From: Candidatus Scatomonas merdigallinarum | GTDB taxonomy: Bacteria > Bacillota > Clostridia > Lachnospirales > Lachnospiraceae | Reading direction: 5' to 3' | DNA: 64,000 nt | Assembly (NCBI GenBank): GCA_018716305.1 | Contig: DVKB01000014.1 | Coordinates: 31,975-95,974 of the forward strand | In this document: piece after piece, positions 25,601 through 33,800 of the stretch | Layout of the letters: each line of letters begins with the position of its first letter | Position numbering within the stretch: position 1 is the stretch's first letter | Program-made: the position numbers and the translations under genes | Notes under the pieces: generated by a model | Database searches by the model: none | The model's input: the letters and a program-made list of their open reading frames with translations, nothing else | What the model was told of the DNA's origin: nothing

Positions 25601-27954
25601 ATGAAGAGATCGAGCTGGGTCTTGTGAAGCTGGCGAAGCTGGTGGAAGAGTACGAGGGCGAGGGAACCGGACAGAAGTATCTGGATACCGCCAAGACCCT
25701 GATTGACCGCAGAGGTGTGGAAAAAGACCAGAGAGAAAGCGGATACAACGGAGGAGAATATTCTCAGGACAATGCCTCCATTAAGGAAATCACGGAAGCG
25801 GTAGGACATGCCGTGCGCGCCTGCTATTTCTACGCTGGTGTAACGGACATCGCCACCCTGCTGCCGGAAGACGATCCGGATCGGGCTGCGTACCTGAACA
25901 CCATGGACGCCATCTGGGATTCTGTGGCCAATACCAAGACCTATATTACCGGCGGTATCGGCGTGCGTTCCCACGGTGAGGACTTCGGCGATCCCTACGA
26001 GCTGCCCAACGATGACTCTTACTGCGAGATCTGCGCCACCATCGCTCTTGCCAACTGGAATCAGAGAATGAACCTGATCCATGAGGACGCCAAGTACGCG
26101 GATGTGGTGGAGAAGAACCTGTATAACGCCATCCTGGTGGGAACCAACCTGACTGGCGATAAGTTCTACTACAGCACATACCTGGAAGCCAGAAACGGAG
26201 ATCCCCGTTCTGACTGGTTCGCCTGCGCCTGCTGTCCGCCCAACCTGATGCGCACCATTGCCAAACTCAGCGAGTATATGTACACGGTACACGGAGACGA
26301 CCTGTTCGTGAACATGTATGTCGGCAGCGACGGCAATGTGAATGTGGACGGTACAAATGTCGGACTGACCCAGGAGACAGAATATCCCTGGGATGGAGCG
26401 GTGAAGCTGACTGTCAATCCGGCGGAGGAGAAGGAATTCACCATGAAGATCCGTATCCCCGGATGGATCCAGGAGCAGAACAACAAAGAAGTTTCTATTT
26501 ATGTAAATGGCGAGGCGGTGACCGCTGAGGCGGAAAAAGGTTACGTTTCCATCACCCGTACCTGGAAAGAAGGGGATGTGGTGAGAATCGATATGCCCAT
26601 GGAAATCAGAATGACCGAGGCAGATCCCAACGTGACCACCAACGCCGGAAGAATTGCCCTGCAGCGCGGCCCCATTGTTTACAGCATTGAGATGGCAGGA
26701 AACGCTCAGCTGAACTCTGATATCGCAAACTTCAGCCCCCTGAATTTTGTAATTCCCAGAGACGCCCAGCTGACCGCAACCTACAACGAAGACCTTCTGA
26801 ACGGCGTGGTGGAGATCACCGGCGATGTCAAATATGACAACAACGGAGAGCTCATCGACGCGAAGCTGCAGGCGATTCCGTACTATGCATGGAACAACCG
26901 CGGCAACGACGGCGTAGAAGGCCAGAACAACTGCAGCCAGATGCTGATCTGGACCAAGGCCACCGGTGAAACTCCGGAAGCCACGGCGCCCACCCTTGAC
27001 CGGATTGAGATTTCCGGACCTGCCAAGACAGAGTATGTCCAGGGTGAAGAGCTGGATCTCGCGGGACTGTCCGTCATAGCGGTATACAGCGACGGCAGCA
27101 GCAAACCGGTTGCGGCAGAAGACTGCGAAGTGACCGGCTATGACGCCAATACCCTGGGTGAGCAGACCATTACGGTGACCTACGAAGGAAAGACAGCGGC
27201 CTTTACCGTAAATGTAAGGGAAGAAGGTCAGCCTGTGCCTACCCTGGAGAAGATCGAAGTGACAGCGCCTGCCAAGACAGAGTATGTCCAGGGCGAAGCA
27301 CTGGATCTTGCGGGAATGACCGTGACAGCTGTGTACAGCGACGGAAACAGAAAGGAGATCACGGAGGGATACCAGGTAACCGGCTATGACGCCAACGCGG
27401 TTGGTGAGCAGACCATTACGGTGACCTACGAAGGAATGGAAGCATCCTTTACTGTAACTGTGAAGGAAGCGGAAACTCCCGCCCCCACTCTGGAGAAGAT
27501 CGAAGTGACAGCGCCTGCCAAGACAGAGTATGTCCAGGGCGAAGAGCTGGATCTCGCGGGAATGACCGTGACAGCTGTGTACAGCGATGGCAGCACCAAG
27601 GAGATCGCGGAAGGATACACCGTCGGCGGCTATGACGCCAATGTGGCCGGTCCCCAGACAGTGACCGTTACATACGGCGGAAAGACCGCCTCCTTTACTG
27701 TGACAGTGACGGAGAAGGGTGAACCTTCTGATCCCGATCAGCCTACAACGACTCCGACCCAGGAGCCTACGGACACCCAGAAACCCTCTGATACCCAGAA
27801 GCCTTCTGTCACCCAGAAGCCCGGCACCACCGGACGGCCCGGAACTTCAGCGGCTACGGGAGATCAGACCAATCTGTTCCTGCCTTCAGTTTCCATTCTG
27901 CTGGCAGCGGCAGTGCTGTTTGCAGTTCTGAAAATCAGAAAAACAGAGAGATAA
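22618..27954 (+). CDS. Giant secreted GH127-type beta-L-arabinofuranosidase, surface-anchored
   Basis: A 1778-residue exoenzyme. Order: signal peptide (1-27); three discoidin/F5-8-like carbohydrate-binding domains (about 40-225, 228-408, 411-590), each with the WNSWG or similar and GVGIxExEV(F/Y)G motifs; two Ig-like domains (about 600-790); a GH127 catalytic domain (about 793-1440); three near-identical 82-residue Ig-like repeats (from 1461); a Thr/Pro linker; and a hydrophobic C-terminus with KIRKTER. By analogy with Bifidobacterium HypBA1, E1121 is the acid/base, C1205 the nucleophile, and E1137, C1139, C1205 and C1206 the zinc ligands; spacing E-N16-E-x-C is identical. It should release beta-L-arabinofuranose from plant glycoproteins or pectin. 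The sorting signal is SAATGDQ, not LPXTG. Confidence 0.9.
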   Translation: MKKRILAGLLSAAMVVTLLPVSAVIAAPEDSNDSQSQVSVLADAENPGVNIATRATADASYTNVWSITPASMNDGELATSDPYTSWNSWGTNDEAYPVTTSLTWDAPQVISGMRVMWWADNAELTSNANVTFPKSCEVYYVDAEGNEQKITGMTNESGQATDQVGVVYDSSSNNGINGNNHYWNYVQFAEPITTSELRLKIQRSGSGTNGVGISEWEVFGYTPVATGENVASNAEVIPSYTNTWLDADEAAAAVTDGVLATDSTTTWNSYGASDEDYPVTVELNWGDAEYEVSSLRVMWWRDYGGVMPPSDCSLQYYNSRSREWTDITDLIDETGEDVSSVGVKFGTETTAAESSDDYQEGANRYWNGVSLKEPVTTSRLRLVINRSGEGETGVGIGELEVYGKEVEATLGGNVAPEATASADAQNTPVTNVNDGALATWASSSWNTWNSSTYPTTVTLTWDAPYELNGMRVMYWADNGDLYANGNVTFPKSCNVEYYDYETASWQPITAMTDETGADVESVGVKYGTAEAASDQPGNFLNGDNRYWNQVTFKEPVRTTQLRLLIDRNGSGANGVGIGEWEVFGEEMTAEWNQLVSAKITGKERILKGESGVFTAESLPVGLDGLSYQWELTEGSEFMEIDGAANEAQVTINAKDSGYGTLKLTVSRQEDGATVSRTASLQIKVDGIESIDTYKAATAAGTAPILPKTVVANGIAFDDPTPELIGPTGYDFGEEFNSKLVPVEWEEVDPALYAEDQVGKTFEVKGTVTSGDETFEAVAEVTVNEPVVAAAANTTVTFENVQLTDNFWNPKQKVNAVNSLNKAIYQIEQASGGEPNFVNAIKKLNGEPYDEFQGYVFQDSDIYKSIEAISYTLSVINDDTDPEMVAQKAVLEEKLAYWISLIEQVQYADGYIDTHFTLRSTAHAGGSSPGTHRWRDFSNHEMYNAGHFFEAVVAYTRYREGIGDPDYSLYVVGKRFADEIVTLFGPDGSRHEVPGHEEIELGLVKLAKLVEEYEGEGTGQKYLDTAKTLIDRRGVEKDQRESGYNGGEYSQDNASIKEITEAVGHAVRACYFYAGVTDIATLLPEDDPDRAAYLNTMDAIWDSVANTKTYITGGIGVRSHGEDFGDPYELPNDDSYCEICATIALANWNQRMNLIHEDAKYADVVEKNLYNAILVGTNLTGDKFYYSTYLEARNGDPRSDWFACACCPPNLMRTIAKLSEYMYTVHGDDLFVNMYVGSDGNVNVDGTNVGLTQETEYPWDGAVKLTVNPAEEKEFTMKIRIPGWIQEQNNKEVSIYVNGEAVTAEAEKGYVSITRTWKEGDVVRIDMPMEIRMTEADPNVTTNAGRIALQRGPIVYSIEMAGNAQLNSDIANFSPLNFVIPRDAQLTATYNEDLLNGVVEITGDVKYDNNGELIDAKLQAIPYYAWNNRGNDGVEGQNNCSQMLIWTKATGETPEATAPTLDRIEISGPAKTEYVQGEELDLAGLSVIAVYSDGSSKPVAAEDCEVTGYDANTLGEQTITVTYEGKTAAFTVNVREEGQPVPTLEKIEVTAPAKTEYVQGEALDLAGMTVTAVYSDGNRKEITEGYQVTGYDANAVGEQTITVTYEGMEASFTVTVKEAETPAPTLEKIEVTAPAKTEYVQGEELDLAGMTVTAVYSDGSTKEIAEGYTVGGYDANVAGPQTVTVTYGGKTASFTVTVTEKGEPSDPDQPTTTPTQEPTDTQKPSDTQKPSVTQKPGTTGRPGTSAATGDQTNLFLPSVSILLAAAVLFAVLKIRKTER
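26998..27720 (+). repeat. Three tandem 246-base Ig-domain repeats inside the first glycosidase
   Basis: Copies start at about 26998, 27244 and 27490. Each encodes an 82-residue unit with (A/G)PAKTEYVQGE(E/A)LDLAG, VYSDG and TVTY. Long stretches are identical at DNA level between copies two and three, indicating recent duplication or gene conversion. The domains resemble bacterial Ig-like (Big_3) spacers. Confidence 0.85.
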
Positions 27955-27981
27955 GGACAATTACAGACAGCCTTAACCAGG

Positions 27982-28018
27982 GGCCGGATGATCCTCAGGG
28001 GTCATCCGGCCACCTTTA
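27982..28018 (+). terminator. Terminator after the first glycosidase
   Basis: GGCCGGATGA at 27982-27991 pairs perfectly with TCATCCGGCC at 28002-28011; ACCTTTAT follows. Confidence 0.75.
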
Positions 28019-28046
28019 TGGAACATTTTTCAAGGATGTGCTGAGT

Positions 28047-28703
28047 ATGGAAGTATTGGTAAATGGAATAAAAATTTATTATGAACGGCAGGGCGAGGGC
28101 CGGCCTTTGATCCTGCTCCATGGAAACGGGGAGGATCACAGCATTTTTGCCGAGACGGCGGAAATACTGAAAGAGCATTTCGCGGTATATATGCCGGATA
28201 CCAGAGGACATGGGAGAAGTGAAGGAGTGGAGGAATATCACTATTCAGATATGGCAGAAGATCTCAGGGAGCTGATCCGTGTCCTGGGACTGGAACGTCC
28301 CCTGCTCTGCGGATTCAGCGACGGAGGGATCGTGGGCCTTCTGGCTGCCGTCCGCGATCCAGGTCTGCTGTCCGCCATGGTCCTCTGCGGCGCCAACCTG
28401 ACGCCGAAGGGCATGAAAACCCGCTGGTACAGACTGTTTCAAAAAGAATATCAGCGGACCGGGGACGCCAAATTAAAGCTGATGCTGAGGGAGCCGCGCA
28501 TTACGGCGGAGCAGCTGGCCCGGATCCGAATTCCCGTGCTGGTCACCGCCGGCAGCCGGGATCTGATCCGCCGCCGGGAGACAGAGCGCATAGCCGCAGG
28601 AATTCCCGGCAGCCGTCTGAAAATTTTAAAGGGCGAGGATCACGGAAGCTATATCGTCCACTGCGGAAAGCTGGCGGGGCTTCTGGCGGATTTTTTCTCC
28701 TGA
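28047..28703 (+). CDS. Alpha/beta-fold hydrolase
   Basis: A 218-residue soluble hydrolase. Landmarks: oxyanion loop LILLHGNGEDHSIF, PDTRGHGRSEG, nucleophile serine in CGFSDGGIVG, catalytic Asp in TAGSRDLI and His in GEDHGSYI. The family covers small esterases, lactonases and peptidases; no substrate can be named. AAGGA about ten bases upstream supports ATG 28047; an in-frame GTG lies nine bases earlier. It sits alone between two terminators, just after the large glycosidase. It has no signal peptide. Confidence 0.88.
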   Translation: MEVLVNGIKIYYERQGEGRPLILLHGNGEDHSIFAETAEILKEHFAVYMPDTRGHGRSEGVEEYHYSDMAEDLRELIRVLGLERPLLCGFSDGGIVGLLAAVRDPGLLSAMVLCGANLTPKGMKTRWYRLFQKEYQRTGDAKLKLMLREPRITAEQLARIRIPVLVTAGSRDLIRRRETERIAAGIPGSRLKILKGEDHGSYIVHCGKLAGLLADFFS

Positions 28704-28736
28704 CGCGAACCGGCCGGTTTGGCAGAAAATAAGAGA

Positions 28737-28771
28737 GAACAGCGTGGCGAAAGTCACGCTGTTCTGCTTTT
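28737..28771 (+). terminator. Terminator after the alpha/beta hydrolase gene
   Basis: GAACAGCGTG and CACGCTGTTC form a perfect 10-bp stem with an eight-base loop, followed by TGCTTTT. Confidence 0.85.
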
Positions 28772-28815
28772 GGGGATAATCTTAAATCCTTATATTGCGA
28801 AAAAATTGTGAAGTT

Positions 28816-29604
28816 TCACCAGCTATACTCCGATAGCTGGAATGTGTAGGATTCGCCGGGAGTAATATCATAGATTACAACAGAGTCATCCTTGAACTTA
28901 TCTCCTGCGCTCAAAGAAGGAAGGTATATATTGCCGGAGTCTACCAGATAACCCGCACTGTCATACAGCTTATAACTAATCATATCATACCCGGAATCGC
29001 TGCTACCGCTCTTTTTTTCTCCGGTAATTGTAATGGTCAGCTGCGGAGAATAGTCTTTGTCAAACTTAAATTCGGCTCCTTGAATTTGGATTACGGATGC
29101 CGTGCCGCCCATGAAATCCTTCATCTTCAGTTCCAGAGGAAATGAATCAAACGTCACTTGAACATCCTCAATAGGCAAGCAATTTAGAACATCGCAGTTT
29201 ACTTCGTCAAACGCAACTGAGTTGCCCTTGTATACGGTGAAAAAAACTTTTCCGCTTGCGGATTTTCCGGCGCTGATCTCAGTGGAGGGGATTCTTACGT
29301 TGGCAAGATACTGTTCCCCGGCGGACTGACTGGTATAATAGCCAAAATCGTCAGCAGAAACAGACTTTGTACCAGTATAAACCTCTTCATTCTCATCGTT
29401 TACGATTCGAATATCAACATCAACATCGGCTGACAAGGGTTTATCATTTTTATCAGCCAACCCAAAGAAAAGGCTGTAATCGCTTGTTCCCTCGTTATAC
29501 TGAAAAGACCAGCTTTTCAACGTTTCGATGCTGGGTGCCGATGAACCGCATCCACTTAGTAGTAGGGCAACTATAAGTCCACACATAAGAAAGAATCGTT
29601 TCAT
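28816..29604 (-). CDS. Uncharacterised lipoprotein
   Basis: A 262-residue predicted lipoprotein: the signal peptide MKRFFLMCGLIVALLLSGC places the lipidated Cys at residue 19. The mature part is rich in beta-type sequence (DVDVDIRIVNDENEEVYTG; SPQLTITITGEKKSG) and suggests two small Ig-like or beta-sandwich domains. I recognise no family. Its start codon overlaps the stop of the preceding small gene (29601-29604), so it is the last gene of a reverse-strand operon. Codons are more AT-rich than in the flanking glycosidase genes, consistent with acquired DNA. Confidence 0.75.
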   Translation of the reverse strand: MKRFFLMCGLIVALLLSGCGSSAPSIETLKSWSFQYNEGTSDYSLFFGLADKNDKPLSADVDVDIRIVNDENEEVYTGTKSVSADDFGYYTSQSAGEQYLANVRIPSTEISAGKSASGKVFFTVYKGNSVAFDEVNCDVLNCLPIEDVQVTFDSFPLELKMKDFMGGTASVIQIQGAEFKFDKDYSPQLTITITGEKKSGSSDSGYDMISYKLYDSAGYLVDSGNIYLPSLSAGDKFKDDSVVIYDITPGESYTFQLSEYSW

Positions 29605-29930
29605 TTCTGCACCTCCTTATCTGTTCGTGGCTCTATTGCACGGAACATTTCTTGCTCAGGCAACCGCTTTTTCCTTGGATTCAACATGCAGTAATTGCGA
29701 TAGCACTGCTCATTTAGAAAACAAGTCTCACAGATAAGCTGTTCAACTTTCTGCATAATCAGTGCGTCATCACTGGGGAGTTCGTAGGCTTTGATCTTTT
29801 GAATATCTGTCGGGTTACGCAGTCCATAGTCAATCAGTTTTCCATTCCCGGTTTTTACATAGCGGTAAACCTCGGCTCCAAACGCAACACTGTCGCCAAC
29901 GTCATACTCTGCAAAGCCGGATTTGTCCAT
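29601..29930 (-). CDS. Small cysteine-containing protein of unknown function
   Basis: A 109-residue soluble protein with a beta-rich first half (GFAEYDVGDSVAFGAEVYRYVKTG) and a cysteine cluster in the second (LICETCFLNEQCYRNYCML). The cluster could bind zinc or an Fe-S centre. No family recognised. The start overlaps the end of the upstream 76-residue frame by 76 bases, and the sequence remains protein-like upstream of this ATG (EDHVW before MDKSG). It may therefore be the second half of a longer protein interrupted, or joined, by a -1 frameshift. Confidence 0.55.
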   Translation of the reverse strand: MDKSGFAEYDVGDSVAFGAEVYRYVKTGNGKLIDYGLRNPTDIQKIKAYELPSDDALIMQKVEQLICETCFLNEQCYRNYCMLNPRKKRLPEQEMFRAIEPRTDKEVQK

Positions 29931-30085
29931 CCAAACATGATCTTCTTTTCCTTGGCAATCAGAACAGCTGCCTTTTCAAGCCGTTCCTGCTGCTTCTTTG
30001 CCTCATTGCGCATACATTCACGCCGTCCTGCAAGGATACGCTCCTCTATGTGCTTACTCTCCTTTTTTAATTGTTTGTTCTCCAT
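29855..30085 (-). CDS. Small charged coiled-coil-like protein, possibly 5' half of a frameshifted gene
   Basis: A 76-residue frame beginning MENKQLKKESKHIEERI. The first 50 residues are highly charged and helical (ECMRNEAKKQQERLEKAAVLIAKEKK), while the last 25 look out of frame. The downstream frame is offset by -1, and the A/G-rich tract AAGGAAAAGAAG near 29950 lies at the changeover. Either a small indel has split one gene of about 160 residues, or these are two overlapping genes. It is the first gene after a good reverse-strand promoter. Confidence 0.5.
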   Translation of the reverse strand: MENKQLKKESKHIEERILAGRRECMRNEAKKQQERLEKAAVLIAKEKKIMFGWTNPALQSMTLATVLRLEPRFTAM

Positions 30086-30164
30086 AACCGAAACCTCCGT
30101 TAATAAGTGCCGCTATAAACAGCGACCTGACATGTTAACGTGGTTTTTTAGGGTGTTTATGGGC

Positions 30165-30193
30165 ATTATAGCATAATTTTCTGTACCTGTCTA
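30165..30193 (-). promoter_or_regulatory. Sigma-A promoter for the reverse-strand lipoprotein operon
   Basis: On the reverse strand, TAGACA (complement of 30188-30193), a 17-base spacer, then TATAAT (complement of 30165-30170), about 80 bases before the first gene. Confidence 0.7.
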
Positions 30194-30474
30194 TTTTACT
30201 TGCTTGGCAGGATGGCGAAAACAGTTGCCGAATTCAGAGGTTTTTATTGCTGCAAATGATGTGCTAATTATGGAAGAGATTTTCGCTGTTCACAGATTGG
30301 TGAATAATTAACTGTAACCGTGCGATAGCGCATGAAATGGCGAGCGCGACACACGGATCGAATAAACGCGAAATAGCCATATTGTTTGTTTCTTGAACCC
30401 TGGTTTATGAACAGCTATCTGAGGGTAAAGAATTTTTTGTGCAGATATTACAAAAATGTACCCAAATGCGTGTA
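30194..30474. other. Gene-poor stretch between lipoprotein operon and second glycosidase promoter
   Basis: No open frame with a ribosome site and no RNA gene recognised on either strand. Short GC-rich patches (for example GCGATAGCGC near 30323) alternate with AT-rich sequence. It may be a remnant left by acquisition of the neighbouring cassette. Confidence 0.4.
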
Positions 30475-30804
30475 TTGTTAAAATTTACCATTAGAGGTAT
30501 AATGTGGATGTATCCATGATGATGGATATGCACAAAAGGCAGCTCAGGTTCCCGAGTCCAATACATATCTGAACGGAAAGGCCCGGCGGATGCTCTGCGT
30601 AGAGAAGAGGGCATCCATGGGCGCAAAAGGCCGTTTTCTCTGACAGTTCAGGCAGAGGAAGGAGGTTGAAGCGGAGGCAGCGCCGGTCAGAAGGCGGCAG
30701 AGCGGGAGGATATCGCCAGGACAAAGACGGGACTTTCAAAGCTGCGCAGCTCTCCTGACTTTACGGAAAGAGAGAGCAAAAATACTCCATAGAAGGGGAA
30801 AGTT
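30475..30804 (+). promoter_or_regulatory. Promoter and roughly 300-base leader of the second glycosidase
   Basis: TTGTTA at 30475-30480, 17-base spacer and TATAAT at 30498-30503 form the promoter. The leader contains an imperfect hairpin (GGATGC/GCATCC with loop near 30590-30618). It ends in AGAAGGGGAAAG before the ATG. No known riboswitch class was matched with confidence. Confidence 0.55.
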
Positions 30805-33800
30805 ATGAGAAAGCTTAAAACAATTCTAAGAAAGGGAGCAGCTCTTGGCGCGGTGTGCGCCATGACCCTGACCTCACTGCCCATGCAGAGTGTTGTGGCG
30901 GCAGAGCAGGACGGAGCGGCTCCGCAGGCAGAGGAGGACGGACTGGTACTCTGGTATGACTTTGAGTCCCTGAAGTCCGGAACCATTGTCAATGACATGA
31001 GCGGAAACGGCTACGCCGGCGTAGTCCGCCCTACAGGATCCCAGGTAACCACCCAGGATGTGAATATTTACGGAACGGATTACACCGCCTATGATTTCCA
31101 GGGCGGCGCTCCCAGCGACACCAACACCTATGTAGAACTGCCCGCAGGCGTCTTCAACGGCCTGGAGGACATGACCGTCAGCTGCTGGGTGAATCTGGAC
31201 GTTTCCGGCAGCCGCTACCAGAGAATCTGGGATTTCGGCTTCAAGCAGGATGACGGAAACTTTAACACCACTTCCTATATGTACCTGATCGCTGACGGCG
31301 CCAACACGGGTCATGTGGGATACACTGCCGCCATCACCGATTCCGGATGGGGCAACGAGAAGGGACCGGAGAAGCAGCAGGCCCTGGAGACAGGAAAATG
31401 GATCTTCACTACCGTCACCTTTGACGGCTCCGAGAAGGAAATGTCTCTCTATGAGGACGGCGTTCTCATTGGAACCACCAAGACGGACGCGGTTCTGTCC
31501 ATCCTGGAGGACGCGGACAACGCCCTCATCGGCTACGGCCAGTTTAAGAACGACATCATGGACGGCCGGGTTGCGGATTTCAAAATCTACGACTACGCCA
31601 TGACAGCGGAGCAGGTTGCTGAGAAATTCAATATTCCGGATGAGGAAAAAGTCGCAAAAGACAAAGAATGGCTGGATCTGGGAGACCTGAGCGCAGTCAT
31701 CGAGGATCTGACTCTTCCCACCGCGGGAGCCGCGGGTTCCGACATCACCTGGGCATCCAGCAATGAAGCGGTGATCGCCCCCGACGGTACGGTGACCAGA
31801 CCTGCCGCCGGCAGCGGAGACGCGGTGGTTACTCTGACCGCTACCATCACCGCCGGGGAGGCGAGTGATACCAAGGAATTTGAGGTTACGGTAAAACAGC
31901 AGCTGACCGCCGATGAAATCGTGACCAGAGACGCGGAAGCCCTGAAACTGACGGGGCTGGCTGCGGTAAGCGAGAATCTGGTGCTCCCCACAGCGGGAGA
32001 GAGCGGATCTTCCATCAGCTGGATCAGCTCCAATCCGGAGGTAATTGCTCCTGACGGAACTGTAACACGCCCGGTAGGCGATCCGGTGGACGTTACCCTG
32101 ACCGCTACGGTATCTTACGATACAGTATCCGTGGAGAAAGAGTTTACCGCCACGGTGGTTCCGGTTTACGAGAAACTGGACATTGTGAAAGTGCAGAACG
32201 TGGAAGTGGAGACTTCCGTTAACACGCTGCCTTCTCTGCCGGGAGAACTGCAGGTTACATATGAGGACGACACCACCGGAAAAGTAAAAGTGGTATGGCC
32301 CACAGATCTTGATGTGGCGGATTTCTCCACCGCGGAGACTACTGTGGAGGTTCCCGGAACACTGGTTGACTATGACATTGAGGTTGTGGCGACCGTTCAT
32401 GTAACCGACACTGTATCTGAGGCTCCGGCCGCAGTTACCACAGAGTTCAACCTCAGCGACATCAGCCTGGACGGCGACAACACCATCTTTGCCCAGAATA
32501 TGGGAAGAGATCTGGAGTATCTGAAGATTATGGACGCGGACCGGATGCTGTACAACTTCCGGGATGCCTTCGGCGTGGATACCAAAGGGGCTGAACCTCT
32601 GACCGGATGGGAGGAGCCCACCGGACTTCTGAGAGGACATTCCACCGGCCATTTCCTTTCCGCTCTGGCCCAGGCCTACGCCTCCACCGGCGAATCGGAC
32701 TACAAGGACAAAATGGACTACATGGTGCATGAACTGGCCGTTCTGCAGGATATGTCCAAAGGCGATCCCGCCAAGTTTGAGACCCAGTGTACTCCCAACG
32801 ACGCGGCTCAGAGCAAGTGGAGCACCGACCCCTCTACCTGGGGCGAGGGCTTCTTAAGCGCATACTCTCCGGACCAGTTCGCGCTGCTGGAGCAGTTTAC
32901 GCCGTACGCCACCATCTGGGCGCCCTACTACACCCTGCACAAAATCACCGCGGGACTCATCGACTGCTACAACTACGGCGGCAATGAGGAAGCCCTGGAG
33001 GTAGCCAAGGGCATCGGCACCTGGATCTACAAGAGACTCAGCGGATGCACAACACCGGAACAGCGGGAGCAGATGTGGGCCATGTACATTGCCGGCGAGT
33101 ACGGCGGCATGAACGAGTCCCTGGCCAGACTGTACGAAATCACCGGGGAGGAAAGATTCCTGGATGCAGCCAAGATGTTTGACCACACCAGCTGGTTCAA
33201 CGATCTGGCAGCCAATGTGGATGTGGTTCAGGGCAAACATGCCAACCAGCACATTCCGCGGATCGTGGGAGCGATCCATGAGTACGCGGCTACCGGAGAC
33301 GCTTACTATTACAATGTAGCCGAGAACTTCTGGCATATCGTCACCGAGCGCTACGCCTACTCCATCGGCGGCGTGGGAACCGGCGAAATGTTCAAGGATC
33401 CCTACCGTCAGGGCAACAACATTCTGGGCAACGAGGGCCGGGGCGAGAACTGCGAGACCTGCGCGGCCTACAATATGCTGAAGCTGACCAAAGACCTTTA
33501 CAACTATGATCCGGACAACGCGGAGTACATGGACTACTATGAGAGAACCCTGATCAACCAGATCGCCGCTTCCCAGAGCCATGACACCACGGACTGGATG
33601 CACAACGGAACCACCTACATGCTGCCCATCGATCCGGGCCAGAAGAGAGACTATGATTATGACTACGGCGGATTTACCTGCTGCAACGGCACCGGCATGG
33701 AGAACCATGTGAAGTACCAGGCGGCGGCTTACGCCAAGAGCGACGACACCCTGTATGTAAATCTCTACATGCCCACCACCGTTACCTGGGATGAGATGGG

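Noticed and set aside
30540..30640. Possible cyclic-di-GMP riboswitch in the second glycosidase leader (AAAAGGCAG ... GGGCGCAAAAGG)
   Set aside because: The spacing between the two segments is far too long for the known class and the downstream conserved part is missing.
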